Positions 54,356 through 63,330 of a DNA stretch of 64,000 nt are shown piece after piece (positions within the stretch are counted from its first letter, which is position 1; each line of letters begins with the position of its first letter). A model generated the notes under the pieces. It was not told where the DNA came from. It was given only the letters and a program-made list of their open reading frames with translations, and made no database searches. Position numbers and translations under genes: made by a program. Where the stretch lies: positions 419,317-483,316 of the forward strand of contig NZ_JASEEQ010000002.1 in NCBI RefSeq assembly GCF_030019515.1, read 5' to 3'. This stretch comes from Nocardioides sp. (GTDB lineage: Bacteria; Actinomycetota; Actinomycetes; Propionibacteriales; Nocardioidaceae).

Positions 54356-55603
54356 TCAGGGTGCGGCCGGCTGCTCCTGCTCGTCGGCGTGCGCGATGTG
54401 GGCGAGCTGGCCCCAGATCAGGACCACGAAGACCCCGGAGCCGGCGAACGCGAACCAGAACGGCGCGGTGACGCCCCAGTGCTGGGCGAGGCCGCCGCCG
54501 ATGCCGGACCCGATGACCAGCCCGCCGAACACGCCGACCAGGTTCACGCTGCCGACCCGGCCCTGCAGCTCACTGGGCACGGCGCGCTGCCGGACGGTGG
54601 TCGACGTGGTGCCCCAGATGAACGCGTGGGCGCCGAAGAAGAAGAAGATCACCATCGCGACGCTCGCCCGGGTCGTCACCGCCAGCGCGAGGTGGGTGAA
54701 CGTCTCGAAGACCAGGCCGACCCGCATCAGGTTGGCGAGGCTGACCCGCCGCGTGATCCAGCCGTAGCAGAGGGTCGCGATCAGGCCGCCGACCGCCGAC
54801 ACGGTGGTGAGCAGCCCGAAGCCGACCTCCCCCATCCCGAGCCGCTGCGTGGCGTAGAGCACGAGGATCGACCAGGCCGCGCCGAAGGTGATGTTGAAGA
54901 CGAAGATCGTCAGCACCAGCGTGCGTACGGCGGCGTTGTGCAGCACCCAGCGGAACGCCTCGACCACGTCCTGGCGCAGCTGCGGGCGCTCGTCGCGGGC
55001 CCGTCCGTGCGGCGGCAGCGCGATCCGCGCGGCGAGCAGCGCACCGAGGGCGACCACCACGGCCTGCGCGACGAACGGCACCGCGTGCCCGGCCGCGAAC
55101 AGGGCCGCGCCGATCGGCGGGCCGGCGAGCTGGTTGACGGTGATGAAGCCGGTGGTGAGCCGGGCGTTGGCGACGGCGAGGTCCTCGCGGTGCACCAGCA
55201 TCGGCAGCAGCGTCGACGCGGTGTTGTCGGCGAAGACCTCCGCGGTGCCGAGCAGGAACATCGTGACGAGCACGAGCGTGATCGTGACCAGGTCGGTGGC
55301 GATCGCGAGGGTGAGCAGCACCAGCACCACGGCGCGCAGCAGGTCGACGGTCACCACGATCAGCCGGCGGTCGATCCGGTCGGCGAGGGCCCCGGCGTAC
55401 AGCCCGAACACCAGCGGCGGCAGCCACTGGAGCAGCGCCGCGAGCGCGACGAGGAACGGGTCGTGGGTCAGGGACGCCACGAGCAGCGGCCCCGCGGCCA
55501 GCGCCAGCCCGTCGCCGAGGTTGCTGACCCACGACGACGCCAACAGCCACCGGAAGCCGGTGCCGAGACGGCGCGGTGCGACGATCTCGGCCAGGCTGCT
55601 CAC
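54356..55603 (-). CDS. MFS transporter
   Basis: This 415-residue protein has about twelve transmembrane helices with the cytoplasmic loop motif GALADRIDRRLIVV after helix 2. It resembles the broad enterobactin exporter-like MFS group; substrate is unknown. GTG 55603 is 9 nt from TAGTGT. It follows the oxidase by 18 nt on the same strand, so co-transcription of the three genes is possible. Confidence 0.85.
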   Translation of the reverse strand: MSSLAEIVAPRRLGTGFRWLLASSWVSNLGDGLALAAGPLLVASLTHDPFLVALAALLQWLPPLVFGLYAGALADRIDRRLIVVTVDLLRAVVLVLLTLAIATDLVTITLVLVTMFLLGTAEVFADNTASTLLPMLVHREDLAVANARLTTGFITVNQLAGPPIGAALFAAGHAVPFVAQAVVVALGALLAARIALPPHGRARDERPQLRQDVVEAFRWVLHNAAVRTLVLTIFVFNITFGAAWSILVLYATQRLGMGEVGFGLLTTVSAVGGLIATLCYGWITRRVSLANLMRVGLVFETFTHLALAVTTRASVAMVIFFFFGAHAFIWGTTSTTVRQRAVPSELQGRVGSVNLVGVFGGLVIGSGIGGGLAQHWGVTAPFWFAFAGSGVFVVLIWGQLAHIAHADEQEQPAAP

Positions 55604-55612
55604 AAGCGCCTG

Positions 55613-55618
55613 ACACTA
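55613..55618 (-). promoter_or_regulatory. -10-like TAGTGT upstream of the MFS gene
   Basis: TAGTGT on the minus strand is 9 nt before GTG 55603, at the end of the upstream LVIVD gene. The longer gap makes this weaker than the others. Confidence 0.35.
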
Positions 55619-57121
55619 GCCTCCGGGGGTCGCCTCCGGCAGCCGATTTACGCGACGGCGTACGGCGACCGCCACGGCCAGCGCCAGGCCCAGCAGCCCG
55701 GCCGGCAGCACGCTGTCGGTGGCCCGGGCGGCGGTGGTGCGGGTCGGCACCGCGGCCGAGGACGGCAGCGCGCCGAGCCCGTCGCCGGGCACGTCGACGG
55801 CGTAGACGTCCAGGCCGCGCACCAGGTCGATCGAGTAGACGACGTTGCTGGTCGCACCCGTCTGCCGGCCGTCGGCGTCGTAGACCGGGACCCACATCGC
55901 GTCCCAGACCTCCGAGCCCGGCCACAGCGCGTGCCCGTACGGCTCGAGGTGCCGCGGATCGCGGGCGTCGATCAGCTGGGTCCCGCCGCCGTAGAAGCCG
56001 ACGGCGACGATGCCGGCCCGGTCGTCGAACCAGTGCGAGGAGCAGAACGCACCCTGCGGGAGCGGGTAGCTGCCGAGGTCGGCGAGCTCCACCTTGTCCA
56101 GCGGCACGATCGCGCCGCGACGGCCGTCGAGCCGCTTGACCCACCAGGTCTGGAACGAGCCCGCCTGGGCGCAGTCGGTCTGCTCGTAGTCCTCCTCGGT
56201 GACCAGCAGCACGTTGCCGTGGGCGAAGGACGGGCTGCTCCGCGGCTTGAACGCCCGCGCGTGGGGCCGGAACGAGTTGTGCAGGATGAAGTCGTTCCAC
56301 CCGGGGTGTTCGGGGTCGGTGCCCCGGCCGGCTCGGCCGGTGGTCGTGAGGAGCCGCGGTCGCGCCGGCCGGGAGGCGTCCCACATCGATGCGCCGCCCC
56401 AGCCGGTGTGGGTGCCGATGCCGGCCGCGTCGAAGTTCCACTTGTGCCCGGCGGTCGGCGACGCCGCGGGCTGCACCCCCGGAGCGCCGCGGTCGGTGTC
56501 GACCTCGTGCGGCGCGTCCAGATCGCGCAGGTCGAGGATCGAGAAGTGCCCGCTGTCGCCCGCGGTGTAGACGAACCGGCAGTCGGTGTCGTCGACGCAG
56601 GTGACCGTGTGGGTGCTGGTCGTCGCCGCGGCGCGCGACGCGATCCGCGGGGCGGCCGGGTCGGTGACGTCGACGACGACGAGCTCCCCGCCGCCGACGT
56701 TCACGTGCTGGGGATCGTCGGGCGAGGCCTGCACGGCGTCGACGCCGATCAGCGCGAACCGGCGCACGCCGTCGGGGGTACGCCGCTCGCCGCAGTTCAT
56801 CGCCTCGTTCTCGAACTGGGCGCTCGGCAGCACGCCGGTCAGCTGCGGGTGGGCGGCGTCGCTGACGTCCCAGACGCGGACCGAGTCCAGGCCGCTGGTG
56901 ACCAGCAGGGGCGCGGTGCGCAGGAAGCAGCCGGAGATCCCGACCTGGGAGGGGAACCCGCCGAGGTGGGTGACGTTGGGGCTGGTGAGGACGCCGCCGA
57001 GAGGGTTGTCGTCCTCCGCGGACGCCGGCGCGGACCCGAGCCCGATGGCCAGGGTGGCCCAGGTCGCGACGACGAGGGTCAGCGCCGCGGCGGTGCGGGT
57101 CGCGGTGGCGAGAGGTCGCAT
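55616..57121 (-). CDS. Secreted LVIVD-repeat beta-propeller protein with C-terminal anchor
   Basis: This 501-residue protein has a signal peptide (residues 1-35), several LVIVD-type repeats (VRVWDVSDAAHP, LVVVDVTDPAAP, FSILDLRDLDAP) and a C-terminal hydrophobic helix followed by Arg residues (LLGLALAVAVAVRRR). It is therefore probably surface-anchored. Multiple Cys residues suggest disulfides. No enzymatic motif is known for LVIVD repeats. ATG 57121 is used; no TANNNT box was seen near it. Confidence 0.82.
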   Translation of the reverse strand: MRPLATATRTAAALTLVVATWATLAIGLGSAPASAEDDNPLGGVLTSPNVTHLGGFPSQVGISGCFLRTAPLLVTSGLDSVRVWDVSDAAHPQLTGVLPSAQFENEAMNCGERRTPDGVRRFALIGVDAVQASPDDPQHVNVGGGELVVVDVTDPAAPRIASRAAATTSTHTVTCVDDTDCRFVYTAGDSGHFSILDLRDLDAPHEVDTDRGAPGVQPAASPTAGHKWNFDAAGIGTHTGWGGASMWDASRPARPRLLTTTGRAGRGTDPEHPGWNDFILHNSFRPHARAFKPRSSPSFAHGNVLLVTEEDYEQTDCAQAGSFQTWWVKRLDGRRGAIVPLDKVELADLGSYPLPQGAFCSSHWFDDRAGIVAVGFYGGGTQLIDARDPRHLEPYGHALWPGSEVWDAMWVPVYDADGRQTGATSNVVYSIDLVRGLDVYAVDVPGDGLGALPSSAAVPTRTTAARATDSVLPAGLLGLALAVAVAVRRRVNRLPEATPGG

Positions 57122-57160
57122 GACGGGGTCAACGACGTGGCGTCGCTCCCGTCACGTCGG

Positions 57161-57370
57161 TCAGGCGGGCTGCATCTCCTGCAGGGACTCGTGCTCGAGG
57201 TCGAGCATGGTGACCGCCTGCGCGGCGGTCAGCTTGTCGTTCTCCTCGCTGAGGCGGAGGACGAGGTCCTCCAGCTCGCGCACGCGCGCACGGAGCCGGT
57301 GGTTCTCGGCTACGAGGTTGGCGGGCGTCCGCAGGTCGCTGTTCATGTATCCGATCAGCGCCTTGGCCAT
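57161..57370 (-). CDS. Small coiled-coil protein, function unknown
   Basis: This 69-residue protein begins MAKALIGYMNSDLRTP and has a heptad-like coiled coil (LRARVRELEDLVLRLSEENDKL). ATG 57370 has GGAAGG 8 nt upstream, which rules out the longer frame. It is not secreted. I do not recognise a function. It sits alone between the LVIVD gene and mutM. Confidence 0.7.
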   Translation of the reverse strand: MAKALIGYMNSDLRTPANLVAENHRLRARVRELEDLVLRLSEENDKLTAAQAVTMLDLEHESLQEMQPA

Positions 57371-57448
57371 GGACAAAGCCTTCCGGGTGGGTGGGGAGGG
57401 TCCGCGATGGCGGGCCGTCTTCAAGAGTCCCACCCGCGGGGCGTTGGG

Positions 57449-58339
57449 TCAAACGTGCGGGACGCGCACCTGTGCGGGGACCGCGCGGCGCTTCCGCGGC
57501 ACCACCTGGCAGACCGGGCAGAAGTACGAGGACCGGTTCATGAACGCGACCCGGCGGATCGGCGTACCGCACCGCTCGCACGCCTCGCCCTCGCGCCCGT
57601 AGGCGTGCAGCGAGCGGTCGAAGTAGCCGGACTCCCCGTTCACGTTGACGTAGAGGGCGTCGAAGGAGGTGCCGCCCTCCCCCAGCGCGGCGAGCATCAC
57701 CTCGCGCGCGTGGCCGAGCAGCTCGCGCACCTGGGTCGCGGTGAGCCGGTCGCCGGGGCGCTCACCGTGGACCCGGGCGCGCCAGAGCGCCTCGTCGGCG
57801 TAGATGTTGCCGACCCCGGAGACCAGGTTCTGGTCGAGGAGCTGCCGCTTGATCCCCGACGTGCGCCGGCGCACCCGGCGCACGAACTCGTCGTCGTCGA
57901 ACTCCGGGTCGAGCGGGTCGCGGGCGATGTGCGCGATCTCGGGCGGCAGCTCGGCGCCGCCCGCCGAGACCGAGAGCCCGCCGAACATCCGCTGGTCGAC
58001 GAACCGCATCTCCCGGCCCTCGTCGGCGCCGTCGAGCGTGAACCGCACCCGCAGGTGCCGCTCGTCGGGGGCGTCGGGCGGCTGGACCAGGATCTGGCCG
58101 CTCATGCCGAGGTGGCCGAGCAGCGCGTCGCCGTTGTCCAGCGGCAGCCAGAGGTACTTGCCACGGCGGCGGGCCGCCTCGATGCGGCGGCCGGCCAGGG
58201 CGGCGGCGAAGCCGGCGGGGCCGCGCAGGTCGCGGCGCACCGGTCGCGGGTGCAGCACCTCGACCCGGGTGATCCGCGCCCCGAGCACGTGCCGCTCGAG
58301 GCCGGCTCGGACCACCTCGACCTCGGGCAGCTCCGGCAA
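57449..58339 (-). CDS. mutM: Formamidopyrimidine-DNA glycosylase
   Basis: This 296-residue repair enzyme excises 8-oxoguanine. The catalytic N-terminal PELPEVE (Pro2, Glu3) is present, as are [15 protein letters not shown] and the C-terminal zinc finger CERCGTPI with FCPVCQ. Length is standard. ATG 58339 is 3 nt after the rnc stop, so the two are co-transcribed. Confidence 0.96.
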   Translation of the reverse strand: MPELPEVEVVRAGLERHVLGARITRVEVLHPRPVRRDLRGPAGFAAALAGRRIEAARRRGKYLWLPLDNGDALLGHLGMSGQILVQPPDAPDERHLRVRFTLDGADEGREMRFVDQRMFGGLSVSAGGAELPPEIAHIARDPLDPEFDDDEFVRRVRRRTSGIKRQLLDQNLVSGVGNIYADEALWRARVHGERPGDRLTATQVRELLGHAREVMLAALGEGGTSFDALYVNVNGESGYFDRSLHAYGREGEACERCGTPIRRVAFMNRSSYFCPVCQVVPRKRRAVPAQVRVPHV

Positions 58340-58342
58340 CGG

Positions 58343-59179
58343 TCAGCTCTGGTTGGCCGAGTGAGCGGAGTGGCCCGAGTGGGCGGAGGCGGCCGCGTCG
58401 GCGGCCGGGTCGTCGACGCCGAGGTCGGAGGCGATCTCGCCGTACGCCGTCTCCGCGGCGGCCTGCTCGGCCTCCTTCTTGGAGCGGCCCACGCCGTTGC
58501 CGTACAGGCCGTCGCCCACCCGGACCTGGGCGGTGAAGGTCTTCATGTGGTCGGGGCCGTCGTCCTCGATGACGTACTCGGGGACGCCGAGGCTGTGCTC
58601 GGCGGACAGCTCCTGCAGGGAGGTCTTCCAGTCGAGGCCGGCGCCCAGCGCGGAGGCGGCCTCGATGAGCGGGTCGAAGAGCCGGTGCACGACGATCGCG
58701 GAGGTCTCGAAGCCGCCGGCGCTCAGGTGCACCGCACCGATGACCGCCTCGACGGTGTCGGAGAGGATCGACGCCTTGCCGCGACCGCCGGTGGACTCCT
58801 CGCCGCGGCCGAGCTTCACGTGGTCGCCGACGCCGATGGCCCGACCGACCTCGGCCAGCGCGCGAGCGTTGACGACCGCGGCGCGCAGCTTGGCCAGCCG
58901 GCCCTCGGAGAGGTCCGGGTGGGTGCGGTACAGCGTCTCGGTCACGACCACACCGAGCACGGAGTCACCCAGGAACTCCAGGCGCTCGTTGGTCGGCAGA
59001 CCACCGTTCTCGTAGGCGTACGAGCGGTGCGTGAGCGCGCGCTCCAACAGCTCGGGGTCCAGCTCCGGGTCCCCGAGCGCGGCACGCAGCTCGGCGTAGT
59101 TGGTCAGCGGACTGACCGGGTCAGAGGACCTGACGACGGTCGGCGCGCGCGCCGTACTGGCCGCACTCGCCGCACGCAC
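58343..59179 (-). CDS. rnc: Ribonuclease III, start uncertain
   Basis: This enzyme cleaves double-stranded RNA, including rRNA precursors. The nuclease domain has [13 protein letters not shown] with its catalytic acidic residues, and the C-terminal dsRNA-binding domain ends in [16 protein letters not shown] short tail carries HSGHSAHS repeats. No ATG/GTG/TTG lies between the rpmF stop and the conserved core; GTG 59179 overlaps rpmF by 59 nt, and CTG 59107 is another candidate. The 59179 start is given as the outer limit. Confidence 0.9.
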   Translation of the reverse strand: MRAASAASTARAPTVVRSSDPVSPLTNYAELRAALGDPELDPELLERALTHRSYAYENGGLPTNERLEFLGDSVLGVVVTETLYRTHPDLSEGRLAKLRAAVVNARALAEVGRAIGVGDHVKLGRGEESTGGRGKASILSDTVEAVIGAVHLSAGGFETSAIVVHRLFDPLIEAASALGAGLDWKTSLQELSAEHSLGVPEYVIEDDGPDHMKTFTAQVRVGDGLYGNGVGRSKKEAEQAAAETAYGEIASDLGVDDPAADAAASAHSGHSAHSANQS

Positions 59180-59306
59180 GGTGCGGCAGGTGCTTGGCGC
59201 CGCAGGCGGGGTTCGCGCAGGTCACCAGGGTCGGGGCGACGGCCTTCCAGGCCGAACGACGATGCCGGGTGTTGCTGCGCGACATCTTCCGCTTCGGGAC
59301 AGCCAC
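59121..59306 (-). CDS. rpmF: 50S ribosomal protein L32
   Basis: This 61-residue protein is L32 with a Cys4 zinc ribbon ([10 protein letters not shown], then CGECGQYG). [17 protein letters not shown] is the family N-terminus. GTG 59304-59306 has GAGGAG about 6 nt upstream. It lies between the DUF177 gene and rnc, the common bacterial order. Confidence 0.97.
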   Translation of the reverse strand: MAVPKRKMSRSNTRHRRSAWKAVAPTLVTCANPACGAKHLPHRACGECGQYGARADRRQVL

Positions 59307-59350
59307 TGTTATCTCCTCTACCAGGACCGGGATCTCCGGCCGTACGGGTG

Positions 59351-59929
59351 CTACTCGTGTGCTTCGGGGTCCTGCTGGAGGGCGCTCAGCCCGGCCCAGC
59401 GGGGGTCGATCGGTTCTTCGTGGGTGTGCTCGGGGTCGTCCGCCAGTCGTGCTCCACACTCGGCGCACAGTCCTGGGCAGTCGTCCTCACACAGCGGCTG
59501 GAACGGCAGTGCGAGCACCACCGCGTCCCGCAGCAGCGGCTCGAGGTCGAGCAGGTCGCCCTCGAGCATGCTGACCTCGTCGTCCTCCTCGGAGGAGTAG
59601 CCCTGGTCGTCGTACACGAACAGCTCCTGGAGCGCGACCTCGATCTCGTCGGCGATCGGCTCCAGGCACCGCGCGCACTCACCGGCGAGCTCGGCCGAGG
59701 CCGAACCGGTGACCAGCACACCCTCCATGACCGCTTCCAGCCGCAGGTCGAGGTCGACCGGCGAGCCTTCCGGGACACGGAGGACTTCGATGCCCAGATC
59801 TGCCGGTGCCGGAACCGTCCGCTTCTCCTGACGCTGGGACCCCGGGCGGCGGCCGAGCTCGCGGGTATCGAGCACGAGCGGCGCTCTCGGGTCCAGGCTG
59901 GTCAGGGGTCTACTTCCGGGTCCGTGCAC
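59351..59929 (-). CDS. DUF177/YceD-family protein
   Basis: This 192-residue acidic protein carries ECARCLEP and [14 protein letters not shown], two CxxC-type segments of the DUF177 family, and precedes rpmF as usual. YceD-like proteins are tied to 23S rRNA accumulation in plants and bacteria; the exact role is not known. The start is GTG 59929, with TAGGAC 9 nt upstream. Confidence 0.9.
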   Translation of the reverse strand: MHGPGSRPLTSLDPRAPLVLDTRELGRRPGSQRQEKRTVPAPADLGIEVLRVPEGSPVDLDLRLEAVMEGVLVTGSASAELAGECARCLEPIADEIEVALQELFVYDDQGYSSEEDDEVSMLEGDLLDLEPLLRDAVVLALPFQPLCEDDCPGLCAECGARLADDPEHTHEEPIDPRWAGLSALQQDPEAHE

Positions 59930-59988
59930 AAACAGATCGTCCTAGAGCGTACCGGGCGGCGCCGGGCAGCGGCAAAACCAGCGGGCGG

Positions 59989-60468
59989 TCAGCGCGGGGC
60001 GAGCCGGGCCTGCAGGCGCTGGTACACGGCAGGCGGAACCAGCGCGGAGACGTCCCCGCCCAGCGAGGCCACCTCCTTGACCAGGCTCGAGGAGACGTAG
60101 CCCCACGACGCGTGCGTGGTGAGGAACACCGTCTCGACGCCGGTCAGGTGGGCGTTCATCTGGGCCATCGGCAGCTCGTACTCGTAGTCGTTGCCGCCGC
60201 GCAGGCCCTTGACGATCGCCTGGGCGTCGATCTCGCGGCAGAAGTCGACGATCAGCCCGGTGAAGCCCATCACGGTCACGTTCGGGAGGTCCGCGCAGAC
60301 CTCGCGCAGCATCTCCAGCCGCTCCTCGGGGTCGAAGAGCCGGGACTTGGACACGTTCGTGCCGGTCGCCACCACGAGCTCGTCGAAGATCGCGGCCGCC
60401 CGCCGGACGATGTCGAGATGACCGTTGGTCACCGGGTCGAACGAACCGGGGCACACCGCGCGGGTCAT
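59989..60468 (-). CDS. coaD: Phosphopantetheine adenylyltransferase
   Basis: This 159-residue enzyme makes dephospho-CoA from ATP and phosphopantetheine. The nucleotidyltransferase motif CPGSFDPVTNGHLDIV and the later CADLPNVTVMGF and RGGNDYEYELPMA match the family. ATG 60468 is 6 nt from TAGCCT, inside the rsmD terminus, so it has its own promoter. Confidence 0.96.
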   Translation of the reverse strand: MTRAVCPGSFDPVTNGHLDIVRRAAAIFDELVVATGTNVSKSRLFDPEERLEMLREVCADLPNVTVMGFTGLIVDFCREIDAQAIVKGLRGGNDYEYELPMAQMNAHLTGVETVFLTTHASWGYVSSSLVKEVASLGGDVSALVPPAVYQRLQARLAPR

Positions 60469-60474
60469 GGCGGG

Positions 60475-60480
60475 AGGCTA
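60475..60480 (-). promoter_or_regulatory. -10-like TAGCCT, leaderless start of coaD
   Basis: TAGCCT on the minus strand is 6 nt before ATG 60468 and overlaps the last codon and stop of rsmD. Confidence 0.45.
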
Positions 60481-61074
60481 CCGCCTGGTCGCCTCGGTCT
60501 GCTGATCCGGCAGCGGTTCCTCCTGGGCGTACCAGAGCGTGGTCTCGCCGTAGCGCTTGCGCCGGGTGGCGGCGAGGCCGGCCGGCCAGGTCGGCTCCGG
60601 GCTGCGCGAGGACCGCTCGACGACCACGAGCGCCCCGCCGGCCAGCCAGCCCCGGCTGGCGAGCAGCGCGAGGTCGGCGCCGAGGGCGGTCTCGTCGAGG
60701 GGGTAGGGCGGGTCCAGGAAGACCACGTCGTACGGCGCGACCGGGCCACGGGCCAGGACGGTGGCGACCGACGCCGCGACGACGTCGGCGCCCGCGAACC
60801 CGAGCGTGCGGGCGTTGCCGGCCACGAGGGCGGCGGTGCGGCGGTCGGCCTCCACCAGCGTGACGGCCGCCGCCCCGCGCGACCACGCCTCCAGGCCGAC
60901 CGCGCCGGAGCCGGCGTACAGGTCGAGGACACGGAGGCCGTGCAGCGAGCCGCACCACGACTCGATCGCGGAGAAGAGCGCCTCGCGCACCCGGTCGCTG
61001 GTCGGTCGGGTGGCGGCGCCGTGGGGCGTGTCGATCCGCCGTCCGCCGGCCGCGCCACCGATGATCCGGGTCAC
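60478..61074 (-). CDS. rsmD: 16S rRNA (guanine966-N2)-methyltransferase RsmD
   Basis: This 198-residue SAM methyltransferase has the RVLDLYAGSGAVGLEAWSRG SAM site and the catalytic DPPY of base-amino methyltransferases. It modifies G966 in helix 31 of 16S rRNA. GTG 61074 is the start, 7 nt after the recG stop. The order recG-rsmD-coaD is common. Confidence 0.94.
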   Translation of the reverse strand: MTRIIGGAAGGRRIDTPHGAATRPTSDRVREALFSAIESWCGSLHGLRVLDLYAGSGAVGLEAWSRGAAAVTLVEADRRTAALVAGNARTLGFAGADVVAASVATVLARGPVAPYDVVFLDPPYPLDETALGADLALLASRGWLAGGALVVVERSSRSPEPTWPAGLAATRRKRYGETTLWYAQEEPLPDQQTEATRR

Positions 61075-61081
61075 GGGGTGC

Positions 61082-63322
61082 TCACGACCGCTCCATGAAG
61101 TCCGACGCCACGGACTGCTCCATGGCGGCCACCGCGGCCGCCAGGTCGGGGGCCTGCTCGAGGTCGGGGTCGGTCTCGAGGAGCTCGACCGCGGCGGCCC
61201 TCGCCTCCACGATGGTCTTCTCGTCGCGCAGGACGCGGAGGTCGCGGAGGGTGGAGCGGAACCCGGACTGGGACCGGCCGAGGACGTCGCCCTCGCGGCG
61301 CTGCTCGAGGTCGACCCGGCTCAGCTCGAAGCCGTCGGTGGTGGCGGCGACCGCGGTGAGCCGGTCGCGCGCCGGCGTTCCCTCCTCGGCCCACGAGACC
61401 AGGAGGCAGATGCCGGGGTGCCCGCCGCGGCCGACCCGGCCGCGCAGCTGGTGCAGCTGGGAGACGCCGAACCGGTCGGCGTCCAGCAGCACCATCCCGG
61501 TGGCGTTCGCGACGTCGACGCCGACCTCGATGACGGTCGTGGAGACCAGGACGTCGACCTCGCCGGCGGCGAAGGCGCGCATCGCGGCGTCCTTGTCGTC
61601 GGGCGGCATCCTGCCGTGCAGCCTCTCGAGCCGCAGGCCTGCGAGCGGGCCCTCGGCGAGCTGGACGGCGACCTCCTCGACGGCGTTCAGGGTCTCCGAC
61701 GCGCCGGGCGGGGCCAGGGTGTTGCCGTCCTCGTCGAGGTCCAGCTGGTCGGTCTCGCCCTGCTCGGGCTCGTCGCCGGTGATGCGGGGGCAGACGACGT
61801 AGACCTGGTGGCCCTTGTCGACCTCCTCGCGCACCCGCTCCCAGACCCGGGCGAGCCAGTGCGGCTGCTCGGCCAGCGGGACGACGTTCGTCTGGATCGG
61901 CGCCCGCCCGGCCGGCAGCTCGGTGAGCGTCGAGGTCTCCAGGTCGCCGAACACCGTCATCGCGACGGTGCGTGGGATCGGCGTCGCGGTCATCACGAGC
62001 ACGTGCGGCGGGGTGCCGGCCTTGTCGGTGAGCGCGGAGCGCTGCTCGACGCCGAAGCGGTGCTGCTCGTCGACGACGACCAGGCCGAGGTCGGCGAAGA
62101 CGACCTTCTCCTCCAGCAGGGCGTGGGTGCCGATCACGATGCCGGCCTCGCCGCTGGCCAGCCGCGACATCGGGGCGGTGCGCTGGGCCTTGGTCATCGA
62201 GCCGGTCAGCAGCTCGACGCTCGTGGCCTCGGCCGCGCCGCCGAGCATGCCGCCGGCCGCGAGGTCGCCGAGCATCGCGGTGATCGAGCGGTGGTGCTGC
62301 TGGGCGAGCACCTCGGTCGGCGCCAGCAGCGCCGCCTGGCCGCCGGAGTCGACGACCCGGAGCATCGCGCGCAGCGCGACCAGGGTCTTGCCGGAGCCGA
62401 CCTCGCCCTGGAGGAGCCGGTTCATCGGGTGCGGCTGGGCGAGGTCGGCCTCGATCTGGGCGCCGATCTCGAGCTGCCCGGCGGTCAGCTCGAACGGCAG
62501 CCGCGCGTCGAACGCGGCGAGCAGGCCGCCGTCGGCGCCGGTCCGGGCGCGGCCGCCGAGCTCACGGACGGCACGCCGCCGGCGGGCCAGCACGAGCTGG
62601 GTGACCAGCGCCTCCTCGAACCGGAACCGCCGCTGGGCGCTGGTGATCTGCGCCCGGTCGTCGGGGTTGTGGATGCGCTCCAGCGCCGTGCGCACGTCGA
62701 GGAGGCCGTGGCGCTCGCGCACCTCGGGCGGCACTACGTCGGGGACGTCGTCGACGACCGTGAGTGCGAACGCGACCGCGCGCTGGAGGTCCCAGGAGTC
62801 GACGCCCTTGGTGAGCGGGTAGATCGGGTAGAACTCGCCGATCGCGTCCAGCGACAGCTGGGCGGCGTCCTCGTCGGGGGTCCCGAACAGCACGACCTGC
62901 GGGTGGGTGAGCTGCCAGTCCTCGCGGAACCTGCTCACCTTGCCGACGAAGATGCCGCGGCGCCCCACCGGCATCCGCTTCTCCTGCTGCCAGGCGGCCA
63001 TCCTCTCGTTCTTGGCGAACAGCGAGATGCGGAACGACGGGCCGTCGGTGCGGACGGTCACGTCGACGCGGTACGCCGGGCGGCCGGTGCGGCGGTCCTG
63101 GTAGGTGTTCACCGTGCTGGAGGCGATCTGCCCGACGACCGTGAGCACCTCGCCCTCGCGGAGCTCCTCGATGCGGGACAGCTCGCCGGTCTTGACGTAG
63201 CGGCGCGGGAAGTGGCGCAGCAGGTCCTCGACGGTACGCAGGCCGAGCCGCTCCTCGATGGCCTTGCGCTTCCTCGCGTGGTCGCCGAGCACGGCGACCA
63301 CGGGTGAGTCGAGGCTGATCAC
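61082..63322 (-). CDS. recG: ATP-dependent DNA helicase RecG
   Basis: This 746-residue branch-migration helicase reverses stalled replication forks. A wedge/OB-like N-terminal part (about 1-270) precedes the helicase domain: Walker A GEVGSGKT (306-313), DEQH (418-421), TATPIPRT, and the late QLRGRVGRGG. GTG 63322 has AGGAG about 6 nt upstream, so the much longer upstream frame is rejected. Confidence 0.96.
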   Translation of the reverse strand: MISLDSPVVAVLGDHARKRKAIEERLGLRTVEDLLRHFPRRYVKTGELSRIEELREGEVLTVVGQIASSTVNTYQDRRTGRPAYRVDVTVRTDGPSFRISLFAKNERMAAWQQEKRMPVGRRGIFVGKVSRFREDWQLTHPQVVLFGTPDEDAAQLSLDAIGEFYPIYPLTKGVDSWDLQRAVAFALTVVDDVPDVVPPEVRERHGLLDVRTALERIHNPDDRAQITSAQRRFRFEEALVTQLVLARRRRAVRELGGRARTGADGGLLAAFDARLPFELTAGQLEIGAQIEADLAQPHPMNRLLQGEVGSGKTLVALRAMLRVVDSGGQAALLAPTEVLAQQHHRSITAMLGDLAAGGMLGGAAEATSVELLTGSMTKAQRTAPMSRLASGEAGIVIGTHALLEEKVVFADLGLVVVDEQHRFGVEQRSALTDKAGTPPHVLVMTATPIPRTVAMTVFGDLETSTLTELPAGRAPIQTNVVPLAEQPHWLARVWERVREEVDKGHQVYVVCPRITGDEPEQGETDQLDLDEDGNTLAPPGASETLNAVEEVAVQLAEGPLAGLRLERLHGRMPPDDKDAAMRAFAAGEVDVLVSTTVIEVGVDVANATGMVLLDADRFGVSQLHQLRGRVGRGGHPGICLLVSWAEEGTPARDRLTAVAATTDGFELSRVDLEQRREGDVLGRSQSGFRSTLRDLRVLRDEKTIVEARAAAVELLETDPDLEQAPDLAAAVAAMEQSVASDFMERS

Positions 63323-63330
63323 CGCGTCTC

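Noticed and set aside
52964..60100. A continuous plus-strand reading frame of about 2,378 codons
   Set aside because: It is antisense to well-supported minus-strand genes from the class V aminotransferase to coaD and has the Arg/Gly/Val/Asp-rich composition expected from high GC. No domain was recognisable.
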